A program made the translations under genes and the position numbers. Below the pieces are notes generated by a model. That model was given only the letters and a program-made list of their open reading frames with translations. It ran no database searches and was not told where the DNA came from. From Larus michahellis (Eukaryota > Chordata > Aves > Charadriiformes > Laridae), in contig NC_133910.1 in the NCBI RefSeq assembly GCF_964199755.1, forward strand, positions 8,082,501 to 8,146,500: a stretch of DNA of 64,000 nucleotides, written 5' to 3'. Position 1 is the first letter of the stretch. The number at the start of each line of letters is the position of its first letter. This document shows, piece by piece, positions 25,535 to 39,520 of this stretch.

Positions 25535-28500
25535 CTACCAGTACGGGGTGGTGGCCAGGAGGATCTGCAGAGCCATGGAGAAGCAGGGCAGCTGCGCCAC
25601 ACTGTAGGCCACGGAGCGCGTGGGTGCCTTCAGCCGCAGGAGGTAGGCGATGGTGTGGATGATGCGCCCCACGCAGAAGATGAAGAAGTGGATCCTGGCC
25701 ACTGCGGGACTGGGATTCAGCAGGGAGTAGATGGCTCCGAGGAAGAGGAAGGGAAAGATGTTCTCCATGTCATTGCGGTGGGCTCTGAAAAGGGAGATAA
25801 GGTTGCTACTTCCCACCAGGCTTCCCTGCTGTCTCCCATCCCTTCCAGACAGAGTGCCCATCCCTGGGTGCTGCTGGCCCTCTCCTCTGTTGGATGGGGC
25901 AGACGCAGCCCCCAAGAGGGTCAGATCCTCCCTACACACACAGGCAGCAGAATTCCACACCTGGTGTCTCTCCCTTGGGATGCTGCGCTCCTGAAGTTTG
26001 CCCTCCATGGCCAGGACGCCTTTGCTGCAATGGATGACAGCTCGAGGGTTAGAGCTTTTAAATAAACAGAGCAAAACAAAGACCCCACGAAGCTAAGAAA
26101 AGCTCAAAGCTGGTGTGGCGCCAGCACGGCACGGCCCCAGATGTGGCCACGTTACACAATAACAAGGCGGTTTCCAGACCGCGTTTTTTCCGGAGGAGAA
26201 ACTCCCAGGATGGGAGGGTTTATGGCTTCGCCCCTCTCCACGAGTGCATCCAAAGGGGACCAGGGAGGAGCGCCCCAAGCACCTCCTGCACCTCCACGCT
26301 GTGCCAGCAGCACCTGCTTAATTGCAGCACAGTCAGGCTGGAGGGACCGCTGTGGCCATGCGATGACACGTTGGCACTGATGGGGCCAAACCCTGGGCTC
26401 CATCTGAACATGCGCCTGCCTGGGTGTCACAGCATCACCTGCCACCACCCGCGCCACTACCAAAACAGGAGTGCGTCCACATAAGCCGTGTCCCTCACGG
26501 AATCACGGAATTTTTCAGAGTTGGAAGGGACCTCTAGAGATGATCTAGTCCAACTCCCCTGTAAACCAGGACTGCCCAGAGCACATCACTCAGGGCTGCA
26601 TCCAGGCGGGTCTTGAAAGTCTACAGTGAAGGGACCCCACACCCTCCCTGGGCAGCCCGTTCCAGGGCTCTGTCACCCTCACCATAAAGAAGTTTTTTCT
26701 CATATTTGTTCGGAACTTCCTATGTTCCAGCTTGCACCTGTTACCCCTCATCCTGTTACTGGTCCCCCAGGGACCACTCTTCGAAGGAGGGAAACTGGTT
26801 CCCAAAGCAGCAGGGTGTCCTCGCCTTCCCACCACCTCCGCCTCTCCTTCTTTTGTTCCCTTGCGATGAAAGAGCTTCTTTCTGCTCCACAGAGCCCCAT
26901 CCCCGTGCTTCCATGGGGGACTGTCAGGTTGTGCCCTGCTCAGTGGGGACGGGTCTGTGCTGGAGAGTGACCCAGGCATGAGGCTCAGTTGCCTTTTCCC
27001 CATATGTCTGGAAATTTAAGAGGCAGAGATGAATCCTTTGGAAGAGCTGCCCTTGCTTCCCCATTCCTGTGTCCCGGGACGTTTGAATGTTCACAAAGCC
27101 AAGAGAAAATTTTAAGCAATTTCTTCCATGAAACAAAGGCCAAGATGCCTATGCTGCTCTTCTGAGCAAGCTGAGAAGTGGCTGGGAAGTTTTAGGATGC
27201 TCAGTCACAGCTCATTAGTGCAGATACAGGCTGGGACAGACCTGGCTGAAAACTGACTTTGGAAAAGGAAGGGGGCTGTGTTTTAAGCCCCCTCTCCTGC
27301 CCCTGGGGTCAGGTCTATGGAGCAGGAGGTGTCCCCGTATGCACCTTGGTAACAGCCCCACCACACCCACCGATTTCCACAGGCCAAGGTTTTCCAAAAA
27401 CTTATCCATCAGAAATTTTCAATACAAAGTGCCCAGGTGTTTTGGAGGGTGACTGCTCCCAGCACAGGCTATCGTACCCCCAAAAGAGCTACCCCGAGGG
27501 CTTTCAGCACCCCATTATCCCCATAAATGCAAGGGGCTTTCTCCTACCTGCTCTTTCCACCTCCATGGGAAGCAGTCCCTGGCTTAAAGGCCACGTCCCC
27601 AAGCAAGGCAGGGGTGATGAACCTGGTAAGGAGCCTGCTGGAAACCCTTTCAGCTGCTCTCTGGGTGTGATTTTGGGACAGCACGGAGGAATTGGCCAAC
27701 AAAAGTCACTAAAACGAGTCCTGCTGTTGTAGCAGTGATGCCAGGAGGACTCGGTGAGGATGAGCCGACCGGAACCCGGATGTGGAGGAGACATATTCCC
27801 TGCCAAACCCGTGAGCAAGGCAGGGAGCTGCAGGAAGCCTTCTGCTCCTCCTGGCCAGATGGACCCTGGGCAGAGCCAGCCCCTTCCCAGACACGAGGAA
27901 GGGCTGCTGTCTGCCTGCTCACAGCTCCTTCCCTTCCCAGCCCAGGGCCCCCTTTGCCTTCCCAAGCCAGCATCGCCTCTGCAGGTACCGCCACAAAACC
28001 CCCCCGCAGCCCAGCCAGGACAGCAGTGACAAACACGGTTTGCTTTGGCGTCAGCCATGCTGGGAGAGGGCAGCTGCCAGGCACCCACCGCCTCGCCCCA
28101 CGGCAGCCCCATCCAAACGAGCCCCCGAGGACTCAGAGGTCCAGCAGGGTTGGAAAGACAAATGGAAGAACGTGGAGGAGAAAGTAAAGAAAAGGCAAAT
28201 TGTTGTTCCAGAGCTGAGACGCAGCCGGGGGCCTCTCTAAGGGGTGAGGGGGGAAACCTCCCTCCCGGCTGCCGCTTGCTCGCCCCTGCTCTGCTCCTGC
28301 CCTGCACAGACCCCGGTGGCCCAGCCGTGGCCCTGCTCCCCTCGCGATAACGCCTGAGAAGAAAACCCGACATCACCCTTGTTCAGGGGAAACACCTTGG
28401 GTTTGTCTTCCCCAGGGCTGTGAACAGATCAGCAAGGACCGACCCTGAGTGCTTTAACTGCACAAGTCAGATCCCAGACTGCCCCAGATCTTTGCAGCAG

Positions 28501-31203
28501 CTCTGTTTATTTATTTTTATGGAAGTTTGTCTTTCTGACTAATCAAAAGAGGATTACCATTATTATTACTACTATTATTTTCTTTTTCCTAGCAAGGGAA
28601 CAGCTTGTTTCCCTTCCTCCTCCCTCTGGAAGCCCAGGGATTAGGTGGCACTGGATGTTTTTTAAAGCAAATCTTGCACGCAGTGAGAGGTGAGCGGCGC
28701 AGTCCTCCCCCCGCCAAGCAGAGCTGGCGGCCAAGGGCTCAGTGACAGCAGGGAATGGCTCCAGCTCCTTTCCTGCACGTCACCACTGATCCAGCCCAAC
28801 ACTCGAGGCACCTCCTGCTGGGTAAGGGGAACAGCAAACCAAGCCCGGGGCTGAATCACCCCATGTTTTACCTGCGAGGAACTGTGAGCCCCACAGAAGA
28901 GGGGGATGATTCAGCGTTTGCCCAATTAGAGAAGTAGAAGTTACTGCAATCATACCCAGACTCTTCCCAAATCCCCAAAAAGAGCAGCCGCAGACAGGAC
29001 TGGAACCAGTCACACAGCTCCCTGTCCAAGCTGTGCAGGGATCTGGAGGGGTTCAGGGTCCTGTTGGAGCAAGGCACAAGGAGCTTTTGGATGTGGGTAC
29101 AGGACAAGACCTTGGGGGCTTGCGGGACTCCGAGCATCTAGGAATGAGTTTGTGTCAAAGTCGGCGCCCGGATCCTTGCTCCAGCACACACCACACTCCC
29201 TTTAAAGATTAAACTGCTCTAGTGTGCAGGGTCCCACAGCTGAGCTCCAGGCATTCAACCCATCTAGGTAATTACTTAATTAATGAGCCCTTTAGCTTCC
29301 CACTGCTTCTTTGCCAGCAGCTGCCAGGGATCGCCCTGTGGCATGGGGGGGAATGCCAGCACCGCTGCGTACTTGCCTGCGGCACCGCTCCACGTCGGGG
29401 TCCTCGCGGTGGTACTGCAGCCCCCCATTGCGCAGCGCGTCCTCCGGGTTCACAAATGCCTGCAAGAGAGAGTCCCGATAATATATGTGCTCATAATGTT
29501 TTCAGGATCTTTACAGGTAGAAGCTTTGCCCCTAATCTTTAAGGTCAGTAGGGATTTCTTCCTGCCCAAGGAGACCTTTCAGCCCCAGCTGCCCACCAGC
29601 CTTCTCAAACACAAAAGCTGCTGCACTCCCATGTGCACGGTCCTGGGGGTTAAACCCTGCACCTCCCAACGGGTTTTCCATGTCCTCTGAAAAACCCAAC
29701 TCTGCCCGCCAAGCAGGTCCCAAACTGGGGGCTTCAAGGGAGCTCCGGCCTGATTCCAGTCCGCTTCTCCCCATGAAACCCATTGAAAGAAGACGTTGCC
29801 AACCTGCAAATGAGATGACTGGTGGCCCAGAGCTTGCAGACACTGACTGTGGCATCCAAAAGATAACTGAGACTGACAGATTAGGTCACCCTACCAAGAA
29901 AGAATATTCCCTGGCTGGCTTTTTAGCAGTGATACTGTGTGACTGAAACCTGCCCCAGAGGAATCAGATCCTATACTACATCTTGCCGAGATGTATGACT
30001 TTACAGGTTGCCCAGAGAGGTGGGAGATGCCCCATCCCTGGAAAAATTCAAGGTCAGGTTGGATGGAGCTCTCAGCAACCTGATCTAGTTGAAGATGTCC
30101 CTGCTCACTGCAGGGACCTAGGTGACCTTTAAAGGTCCCTTCCAACCCAAACTATTCTATGATTCTATACTAATAAACTTAGAAATAAGAAATATTTTTA
30201 TGAGCTCACCACCTATGCTCAGAAGCTGCTCCTCAGGGACCTGGTTACATGCGACAGCTTCACCTCGCAGCCTGGAAGGGACCCTGGCGCTTTCTTTAAT
30301 CATGTTACAAGCCCAGACTGTCCCAGGGCTGGAGCATCATTCAGAAACACAAGAGGAAAAGCCAAATCATCAGTGATGATGATGCTACAGCACAGGGATA
30401 TCTATCCATGCGTTCTATCCGAGAGCAGCAATCTCTCCCTCCTGCTGCACTGCTGTAGTCCAAAACTCCTCAAATACTTTAAAACAGATTTTACAGACAG
30501 CTGAGTTTTGCCACGAGTTCAGCTTGGGTTGCAGGCGATAAAACGTCTGGTTAACCCCTGGTCCTCCCTGTATTTCCCCCCGTGTCCAAGAACCATTTCC
30601 TCCAGCTATTGTTTTTATTCTCCATGACTTTCTGCTCTCCTGGAGCATTCACACAGGGATTCAGCCTGCGAAAGCGCAAAAGCTTTCTGCTACATTGCAA
30701 GAAAAAAACCCATAGCAATAATTTGTTCTTAAACCCTTTTTTTTCCCTGCTTCTTTTCTTCCAGATATGGCAAATTAACTGTAAACAGTCTCTTTCCAGA
30801 AGCGGCTCACCTGTGTGGCATTTTAGATCTGAAATTACTATTTAGATTAGGATTCAGAAATTATAAACATGAAGCTCCAGATGGTAGAAACAAACAAAAA
30901 GAGCCAAAGAGAAGTGAGATATTTATCTGCCGCAGCTATGAAACATGTTTTGCTTTCAACTTAAGTCAAAGAAAACTCAGCTCGCTTCAGGAAAATTTTG
31001 TCGGCCTTTACAGGAATAAAAGAAGAAAGAAAAAACACAGAAACCCACGGAAAAAGCCAGAAAGGGAGAAAAAGGTACAAGAGAGTAGAACGTACCTTCT
31101 TTCTGAGTCTCACTTGTCCCGTAATGATGGCAACGACATACATTTTTAAAATCAGGATGGTGCTGTAGAATGTAAACGACATAAACACTGTGTTTTCCAT
31201 CAT
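25535..31203 (-). CDS. PTGES: PTGES, microsomal prostaglandin E synthase-1
   Basis: This enzyme converts PGH2 to PGE2 using glutathione, in the ER membrane; it belongs to the MAPEG family. Exons on the minus strand are 31203-31096, 29459-29377 and 25784-25535, giving 146 residues (human 152). Exon 1 starts MMENTVFMSF and holds the first membrane helix ending KMYVVAIITGQVRLRKK, near-identical to human. Exon 2 (83 bases) carries NPEDALRNGG, with the counterpart of human Asp49. Exon 3 carries RAHRNDMENIFPF, GRIIHTIAYL and APTRSVAYSVAQLPC, keeping the counterparts of human Arg110, Tyr117, Arg126, Ser127 and Tyr130, the glutathione and catalytic residues. An in-frame ATG at 31242 would add 13 residues that look like 5' UTR; I chose 31203 by length and its A at -3. 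Intron 2 starts with GC rather than GT. Both introns contain CR1 fragments. Confidence 0.95.
26495..26790 (-). mobile_element. CR1 LINE 3' fragment in PTGES intron 2
   Basis: The plus strand begins AATCACGGAATTTTTCAGAG, then GAAGGGACCTCTAGAGATGA, CCAGGCGGGTCTTGAA, CTGGGCAGCCCGTTCCAG and AAAGAAGTTTTTTCTCATAT, the classic complement of a CR1 3' end. About 295 bases remain. It belongs to a different CR1 subfamily from the copies at 5.8 and 30.1 kb. Confidence 0.92.
28530..28585. repeat. ATT-rich simple repeat in PTGES intron 2
   Basis: Degenerate (ATT)n/(ACT)n tract. Confidence 0.6.
30003..30169 (+). mobile_element. CR1 LINE 3' fragment in PTGES intron 1
   Basis: Sense CR1 3' end: GGTTGCCCAGAGAGGTGGGA, then CCATCCCTGGAAAAATTCAA, AAGGTCCCTTCCAACCCAAA and the terminal ATTCTATGATTCTAT repeat. 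It shares the subfamily block of the 5.8 kb copy. Confidence 0.93.
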
Positions 31204-34200
31204 TTTGGGGGAAGGTGCCGCTCGGTCGCCTGCAGCACTCACAGCCGGCGGAGATCTTGCTTGGGCTGCGAGAGGGCTCTGCGGGAGAGGGGGCAGGAAC
31301 AGCCATGTTTAAAGATAACAGAAGTCAACACTGTTTCTTCAGCGAAAGCCCCCAGTCCCTCTAAACCCCTTCATGCCAGACGGGAGTAATTGATGCGGCA
31401 GAGCTGCTGGTGAGCGAACCCCAGCCAGGGACGCAGAGCAGGCTGCTTCTGCTGCTCACTCCTTGCCGCCACCAGCTCCGCAGGGATGTGATGCCCCAAG
31501 CTGGGATACAGCCCCCTCGACAGCAAGGCTCAGCCTGGCCACAGCTCAACCTCCTGCCTCCCTGAACCAGCCCACCACAGTCCCCCCATCCCACCTCCCC
31601 TCCTGTTTGTGCCCAGAGGGATGGAGCTGCTCAGAGCATCCCTCGCCCAGCCGGGCACTGCTCACCCAGGGACAGGAGCTGGTCAGCCCTGGGAAGGAGG
31701 AGTTCGGAAGAAGGTAGGCACCTACCTCAGCCGCATTCAGCCCTGTGCTCCTGCGCTCCCTCCGTCCCCGATCCCACAGCCCACCCCTCCGTGGCAGCGC
31801 TCCCAGTACTCCCCAGTCCCGCCCAGTGCCGGCTGAGCACTCCCGTGGCAGAGGCAGCCAGCCCTCCCCTACACAGCCACCTGCCGAGGGATGGGGCACA
31901 GGGGACAGAGCCGTCCCTTGCCCCACCAGTGCCCATCACCCAGGGGCCTGGGCTGCCTCTTCGCCCCCCGGCTGGGAGGGGAGCTCCCTGCCTGACTGGC
32001 CTGGAAGCACAACCAGGCAAGTCGCCGACCGCGAAGCCCCAAATCTGCAAATAGAAATAAACGGCAGCCCGCCCAGCCCCAAAGACAGCTCGTCCTGGTT
32101 TTCTCCGAGATGGTGAATAGCGAGTGTAATTTTGTCCTCGGTCTAGAAAGTGGCATTTGAATTTGGAGCTGGCTTTCCCCAGCCATCAAACACTGGGGAA
32201 GAAAGCTGGGATCTAAGCCTCTGCAGGCAGCTGGGCTGCTCTCCCAACGCAAACCTTTAACTCCTTCTTCCCCAGCCCTGGCCCCAGTGCTGGCAGCAGC
32301 AAAACCTCCAGTGAGCCGGCAGTGCGGAGCAGATTGGAACTCTCTGAGTTTATTAGTGTTGAAGGGATGGATTTGGGGGTTGGTTTCTTTACATAGGGAA
32401 AAAAAACCCACAAAAAACCAAACCTCATTATTTCAGGCAAATGGAAACTGTTGGAGATTGCGTGGAAAATGAATGCTTTGAGGGTGCGAGTAGTTTTTTA
32501 ATTAACTGACATGTTGGAATAAAAAAATAAATTGTTTCAAGCCACAAAAAAGCCTCAAAAAACAATGAACAGAGTACAATGGCTGTCATTTACAAAACCA
32601 TCTATCGAAGTGTTAGTGCCTCTAGGACTGGTTTTGGTCTTCAGGGCTTTTTTACTTTTTAACTGCCATTGAGCAAAACTAATCCTGTCCTTTCCAAGAG
32701 GGTCCAGAGTAACCCAAGAGGAGCATCGCACTCAGCCCCGGACCAGGCTCCAGTCCCATTGCCACAGACCCTGTTGCACAAGGACGGGTTTGTCCCCAGC
32801 AGTGGGACACTGGTGGCACCCCCTCCCCGGGGAGAATGGGCTATAAGAGCCTTTTTCCTGGGGTGCTGGTGTGAATTTAAGGCAGGCTCATGCTCTGGGT
32901 ACAGCAGCCCCGGTCCCAGGCGATACAGAAGTACCTTTGATGCGAGCATGAGTCAGGTTATACGGGCAGATCCAGATGGCTGGCTCCTGCTCAGGGAGCA
33001 AGCCAAGAAGGAAAAGTCACCTCTCCATCCAGACAGTGTCAACCCACCAGACCTGACCAGCGGCCGAGGGATGCCACAGACCAGCCCCAGCCTCTGCCCC
33101 TGCAGTTACACCATTTCTTGTATTCCCAGCAAACGGTCAGTGCAGAGTCACACCAGGGCAGCTTTCCTGCCAGGATCAGCACTGTGAAAGAGGTTTTGCT
33201 CCTGCCACACTCAGCTCAGACACAAGCTGCGTGCTCCGGCCATCCCAGCCAAAGGCTGAGCTCTCCCTGTGCCCGTCCAGAGCAGACGTCCGTCCTTCCA
33301 CCCCAGAGTGCCCACTCCAGACCCCTGCGCTGCTCCCAGAGCTGCTCTGGCAGAGCAGGGCTCAGAGCCAGAAAGACCCTTCAAACACACCATCCCCCTC
33401 CCAGCACGGAGATCTGCAAATTCTTTGTGTTTGCCTTTGAATCTCCCTCAGCGCGGCTGTTCTGCCCTGATGCCGCAAACCCAAAGATGCCGCACCGCTC
33501 ACCGCGATGCACTGGCTTAGCCCCGTGACATCCGAGTGTGCGGAGAGCCTTCGAAAACCCCAAACACTAAGTTTCAAAGGAGAGGTACTTGCAGCTGGTC
33601 ACCACCACCCTGGCGTCAGGGCGGCTGCAGAACATGCCCCGGCACAGCCCAGCGTGGAGCTCCGCAGCCAGGCAGTGAATGCCTCCGACGGGCTGCTTCC
33701 CCCGGCGTGGGAATGGGGACACCAGGGCACGCAACAGCCACACGGATTCAAACACTGCGGCAAGGGCTGGGGTGTTCACCCTGGACGCCAGCCCTGCACG
33801 GGCAACAAACTGAATCCAACCCCACTCACGTCCCCCTGGAGTTCAGCAGAGTATTATAAACACCGTAACGCCGAGCATAAGCAGTTGATGGCAAAGCCAA
33901 ATCCCAAACGTTGCTCCCTCCCATCTCCCCTCTCCACAGCTGATCGGGAGCAAACATGTAGAGAAGACCTGGGTGCCCCAAGACTGGGGTGATGCAAGGG
34001 CCAGAGCAGCCCTGCAGCGGAGGTGAGACTTTCTCCAGCAGCCCCTTCCCCGGCTCTCCCAGGAGCCTGGGGCAAGGGCAGGCAGCCAGACCCTTCACCA
34101 ACACATCACGCCCTCCATGGAGCCGCTCCAGTTTTTACCAGCTGAGGATCCAGCCCGCAGGCTCTTCGGCAGCGAGACCTTTTTCCTTCGTGCACCTTCT

Positions 34201-37200
34201 CTTCCCCTCTGGAGGCAGTCAGCACACCTTACTGAGCAGCAGGAACACACACAAGCTTGGTACCACCTGCAGACAAGCCAGGACTTCTCCTGCTAGCCAG
34301 CCAGGCTTTCTCCTCCTCAGCATTATTCAAGCACTGGCAGGAAGCCCTGGACAATTTGCACCAGCAACTGGCACAAATTTAAATTGATTGGAATGATCAA
34401 GAAGCACAGTTTGTTTAGGCGTAAGCCCCTGGGGCAGACCCAGGCATGGGTGTTGTATGTGGTGGGCAGGCCCCATGGTGTATAAAAACCATGTGGGCAG
34501 AGAAAGTTGGTTTTTCCACATGTTTATGCATTTCAGACCCTTTCACCGTTACACCGAGGGGTGTGAACCCCAGTGGGGAGGGCCGGTGTCTGTCAGCACA
34601 GCACCTGCGTGGATGGGGATGAGGGGCAGAGGCTGCCTGTGAAGGCAGGTGTAATGCTCCTGGGATCCCGGCTCCCGCTTGATTTCTCAAGTTTAGGGGT
34701 CTCATGCCATGAAGGACACATCCACAATTGCACCTTCCTGGCTTTCCTGACCCAAGGCAACACAGCTCCCAGGAATATGTTCAACCATCCCTTTAATCTG
34801 GGCGGAAGCAGGCTGTTAATATTAACAGTTTGATCCTCCTCCACGAAACACATCCTGCTAGGAAAGAGCCGTTGCTCGAACGAGACCAGGTCCTAAGGGC
34901 AGTATGTCTTTAAATCACAAGCCGTGCCTTAAAGCCTTTAGCACAAGAGGTCTCAACCCAGGACAGGACCTACCCAAAAGCAACACTGCTAGCAAAAACC
35001 AACACATTTTTCTCAAAAATGAATGATAAGAACCAGGGTCAGGCTTTGAAAGATTTAGTCGTCAGGTTAGGCTGACCCCAGGAGCTGTGGGGAAAAGATG
35101 GAGGGTTTTGCTGGAGGAGGGACTGAACAGCAGCAGGCAGAAGGAATGAAAAATTCGTGGGAGATGCTTGAGAAAAGTACTTAAAAGATAGAAGCCTCTA
35201 ATGACAATCCTGCTTTGGAAAGATTATGGAATAAAAAAATCACCCTCTGTTCCCACGTGGGTTGTTATTTATTTGATCAGCTGAATTACACTACAGTATT
35301 ATAATACATGTTTTTCCACTATTGCTATGCCGGGGAATTTCCTGGTGGCAGCTACATGAGAGTGTTGGTTGTGCAAGAAATCCTTGTCAGTGGAGCATAG
35401 GCACCTACGCCAGGGTGACACAGCCTGGGCTCCAACCCGATCTCAAAGGGCAGCAGTTGGCTTTGGGCAATTACAGCTCAAACTCCCCAAAGTTTTCCAA
35501 AACAGCAATTACATCCCACAGCTTGGCCGGCCAAAGAGCCCGAGGGGACCGCTGCAGCCTGCAGGAGACAGGCAGGCGGGTGGCACTTCTCCAGCGCGCT
35601 CCCACGTGCTGGGCGACGCTGCCGCGGGCGCCGGTGCCCTTCTTCCCTGCTATGTCTTCCTGCTTCTCCCAGCACAAAGCCTCGGAGCCTGCAGACATGC
35701 CCTGCCCCAATGATCACTTGCCCTTGGCTGCACCCAGCCCTGGGAAATCCGGCTGCCCAGGGGAGGCTGTGCTGCGCTGGCTCATCAAACACAGCCAGGT
35801 TTTCAAGTAAAGGCATGAGCAATTTAGCTGTTTATTAAAGAGAAAGGCGCTCCAGCTGCGTTCACTCCTCCGCCTGCATGAAAAGTCACACATCACCATG
35901 ACGCACCTTCTCCCCAAGGTGAATGAAATCCCGTTGCTTCACCTGGAGCTCCTCGTTCCCCAGCTCCTGGGCTCCTCACTGCTCTTTGCAGCATGCAGGG
36001 CAGCAGAAGATGCAGCAAAGTCACTCAGCATCAAAACTGCCAGCGTTAGCGTCACCTGAAACAAATGGGATCCTTCAGTCTTTGGCAAACTCAGGCAGAT
36101 TTTGTCTGTTTTGCATTTTAAAGTGACTGTACTGGCTGGAGCTATCTATCTGAGAGATCTCAAGCATGGGGAATGTGGGATCAGACTCTCCCAAATAGCC
36201 CTTCACACTCAGAAGACCAGATGGCTGCAGCAGGAGAAAGCCAGCAGGAGAGGCCTGGGGGAGGAGCAGGGTGTGGGGGCTGTGGGTCTCAGGCAAAGAG
36301 AAGCAGAGGGAGCTGCAGTTCCTCAGCCGGCGCCGGGACAGGGACCAGGCCCAGGGCCAAGTGAGAGACAGTGGCACATCCTCCTGCCTTCTCCATCCAG
36401 CTCCCCCCACTACCCCTTCCTGCCTGCTCCCGGGCTGCTGCCCTGCTCTCAGCAACTCTCTGGCCCCAAACCCACCCTGGCTGCACAGGAGTCACTATGT
36501 CCCCTGTTGCTGGGACAGCAAGGAAACACTAGAAGGCTGCAAGCATGCGGGAGGCAGACCATTCTTCTCTTATTCTGAGCCTCACATGGGTTCACGCCTG
36601 GGCTTTCTCTTAGAGGAAATAATTCCTTGGCTACACTGCTCTGTGCCTTCAGGGATGTAACCCTGCTGGGAGAGCGGCTGAGGGGCCTAGGGAAGTTATT
36701 TCTCCTCTCCCCTGGTTTTTCCCTCTGACCCAGCTGGTTTAAAAGCTGGCTTTAGGCAAAGCTACACCTGCCACTGATGCTATGGGGTAGGTAGAAGATG
36801 AGTCAGGGCTTAGGGTGTACGGGAAGATGGCGTCTCTCTCACTTAGCCACACCACAGCAACTTGTGATGCGTTTCTCTTCCCAAGAACCAGATCCCATCA
36901 GCTGTAAACAACAGGCAAAAAATCACTTATGTTACTGCCCAAAAAGAGGGAGTTTCCCCACCAGGCTTGGAGAGAAGAGAAACAAATCCTGCTGCCAAAA
37001 AATTCAGAATCGGGAAACATTTCCTAGACTTCAAGCATTTGCAAAACTACAAAGTAAATACAGATTCCCTGGTGGGATGCTCTTGAGCAAGAGCAAAGCT
37101 AAAGGATCCTGCGTGGTCCTGCCTCCACATGCTGTGTTATGGAGAAATGGGAATCAGGGCACATTTTACAGCATTAAGAGCACTGGCTTGCTAACAGGGC

Positions 37201-39277
37201 TGGGAGAGAAAGCAGATGTGGTCCCAGATTTCAGCCTTATGGAGACCTGACGTTCAACAGCAGATGAGCAGCTTCAAGCAGAAAAGCAGAAAACAAACCA
37301 AGATGGCCTTTCTCTTCTTCAGTGGCTGACCAAGGGCTGTGATCTCCTGCTGTACTGAACCACAGGGCTCTGCTCGCCCTCAAAGTGCAATGGAGTGCCC
37401 AGCTTAAGAACAGGGACTTTTTTTGGCAGGTGGGTACCTCTTAGCTCCTGGGCTGTTAACCCTGCTCTGAAACCCAGGAAGAGCAGCAGGCTTCAGAGCC
37501 CACCTGTTTTAAAGCCCTTTAAGTCCTGTTTTCAACAGAAAGACATTTTCACGTTGTCACAGAGACATGGAAACGTAGGACAGGGGGGAATGGAAAGGTC
37601 AGCGCTTCATTGCCTGTCCCTGACCCCAGCTGAGAGTGGCTAGATCATCCTGGTGAGACCGACCCTAAGCAGAGCCTTCCTTCGTGGCCATGCCATAGAG
37701 CTTGACCCACCACAAAGCTTTCCAAAGCAGAGCTTATTTTTAAAAACCCAAGTTCTCTGCATCCCCTCCACCATCCCTAGACTAAACAGCAGCATTTCCT
37801 CCCCCCCTTCCTTATAGGTCATGTTTTCTAAATCTCTTTATCATACATGCAGATCTCCTAAATGTTCTCACTTCTCACAGCAAGGTCCTCTGCAGCAGGC
37901 GGGTGGCTGGGCTTCCAAGAGCAGCAGACCAGGGCCTCCTTGTCACGAGACCTGACTCAGACAGAAGTCAGAGCTTCTCGGCAGTTTGAGGGTTGGTTTT
38001 TTTTTTTTTTTTGAGTTGAGTCACTTGTTAGCCTGTAGCTACGCTCCAGATGAATGTTAAAACTTTCCCTTTCTTTCCCCTGCTCTGGCTGATGCACAAC
38101 ACATCTTTCGGGCTTGCTTCAGCATCTCAGCAGCCAGGAGAAAGGTGGTGCAGGTCTCAACTGTGATGTTATTAACAAACACACCCCACCTGCAATGCTA
38201 AAAACAACCTCCCCATAATCAGCCTGGAAAGAAGGGAGTAATTTAGCTGCATTATTTACAGCCCCCGTTGCCTGGAAGCTTTTTATTGCATCGCTGTCTC
38301 GGCTGCCCTCTTGCTCACAGTGGTGGGAGCAGTCACAGAAGATGACCCAGGCTGCAGTCATGTCCTGAGGCAGCAGAGCAGGAGATAAGGAGAAGGGAAT
38401 GAAGTGCCTGGACGTCAGATTACATACCCTGTGCAATGCAACATCTCCCGCACTTGAAAGTTAAAAACAGTCAGTGCGTATTTCCCAAACACACAGTGAG
38501 GAAAGGGACGGGAATGTAGGCCCACACAGCTTCCCAGAGTGATCCCCCGACTTTATCAAGACCAGAATTTGGCCTGAATGATGCAAGGAAGTAGAGAAAC
38601 CTCTCTGTGCTACTCCACGGGCAGTGACACTTAGGCTAACTATCCTAAGATTTCTTCCCTTCCATCAGCATGGAATGATCCATCAGCAGGTTTAGAGGAC
38701 TCTCCCGATTTGCAGCTATGTCCTTGTGTCCATGATGTGTGCCCAGAAATCTGCTCCACCCTGTGTTTATCCAACCCTGACTGCTCTATACAGCCCTCCA
38801 TGAGGAGATTTGTGCTCATTACAAATATTTACAAAGCAGCAGAATGCATCTGTCTAGTGCAGCACATTTCTGTTAACGGTGCCACCAACTAGCCAAGACT
38901 GAACAAGAAGTGCTGCCCCATTAGCAGGGGAGAAGCTGCATCCAGGTGGGAAGGCTGCTGTGGAAAGGGCACAGGAACAGGAGGCTACTGGATGCTACAG
39001 CCACATTAGCAGGGCTAGAGCTGTCCCACAAGGAGAGTTGGGCTACAGAAAGGGGTAGGGACCCGCGCTGCACTATACCATGCTGTGAGCACCTTTGCTG
39101 GTGGAAGGGAGCTGCTGCTCTTCAAGACGAGCCGGGTTGTACCCACCATGGGGCACACCATGCTTTCAAGGCAGTACAAGGCCCTGTTGTGGCTAGCAAT
39201 GGACTGAGGTTCTCTGGCCCCATACACCCTGGTTCATCCAGTCTTCAGAAGCCAGAGATTAACTTAAGCTCTGAATC

Positions 39278-39520
39278 ACAAAGTTTAATTCTCTTTCTTG
39301 CAAATTTCTTGTCATACATGACGGTAATGCTTGATAATTACATGCATCAAGCCACTGTCCAAACTGTTAAAATTAAATTACTTCCTGGGACAATAAGTTC
39401 CAAAGTGAAACACAATTTAAATTAAGATTATGATAATAATAATCGTCACCATCTTTTTATGGGATCTCCTTCCCCTCTTGTTCATGTCACAGAGAGACAC
39501 GCGGGAGGTTAGGAAGAGCA
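39278..39520 (-). repeat. Dispersed repeat, copy 1 (SINE-like tail)
   Basis: This ~230-base segment recurs at 42653-42880 in the same orientation with roughly 85-90% identity by eye. Shared landmarks include TTAATTCTCTTTCTTGCAAA, AAATTAAATTACTTC and TATGGGATCTCCTTCCCCTC. It lacks the tRNA-like head attached to copy 2. Confidence 0.75.
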
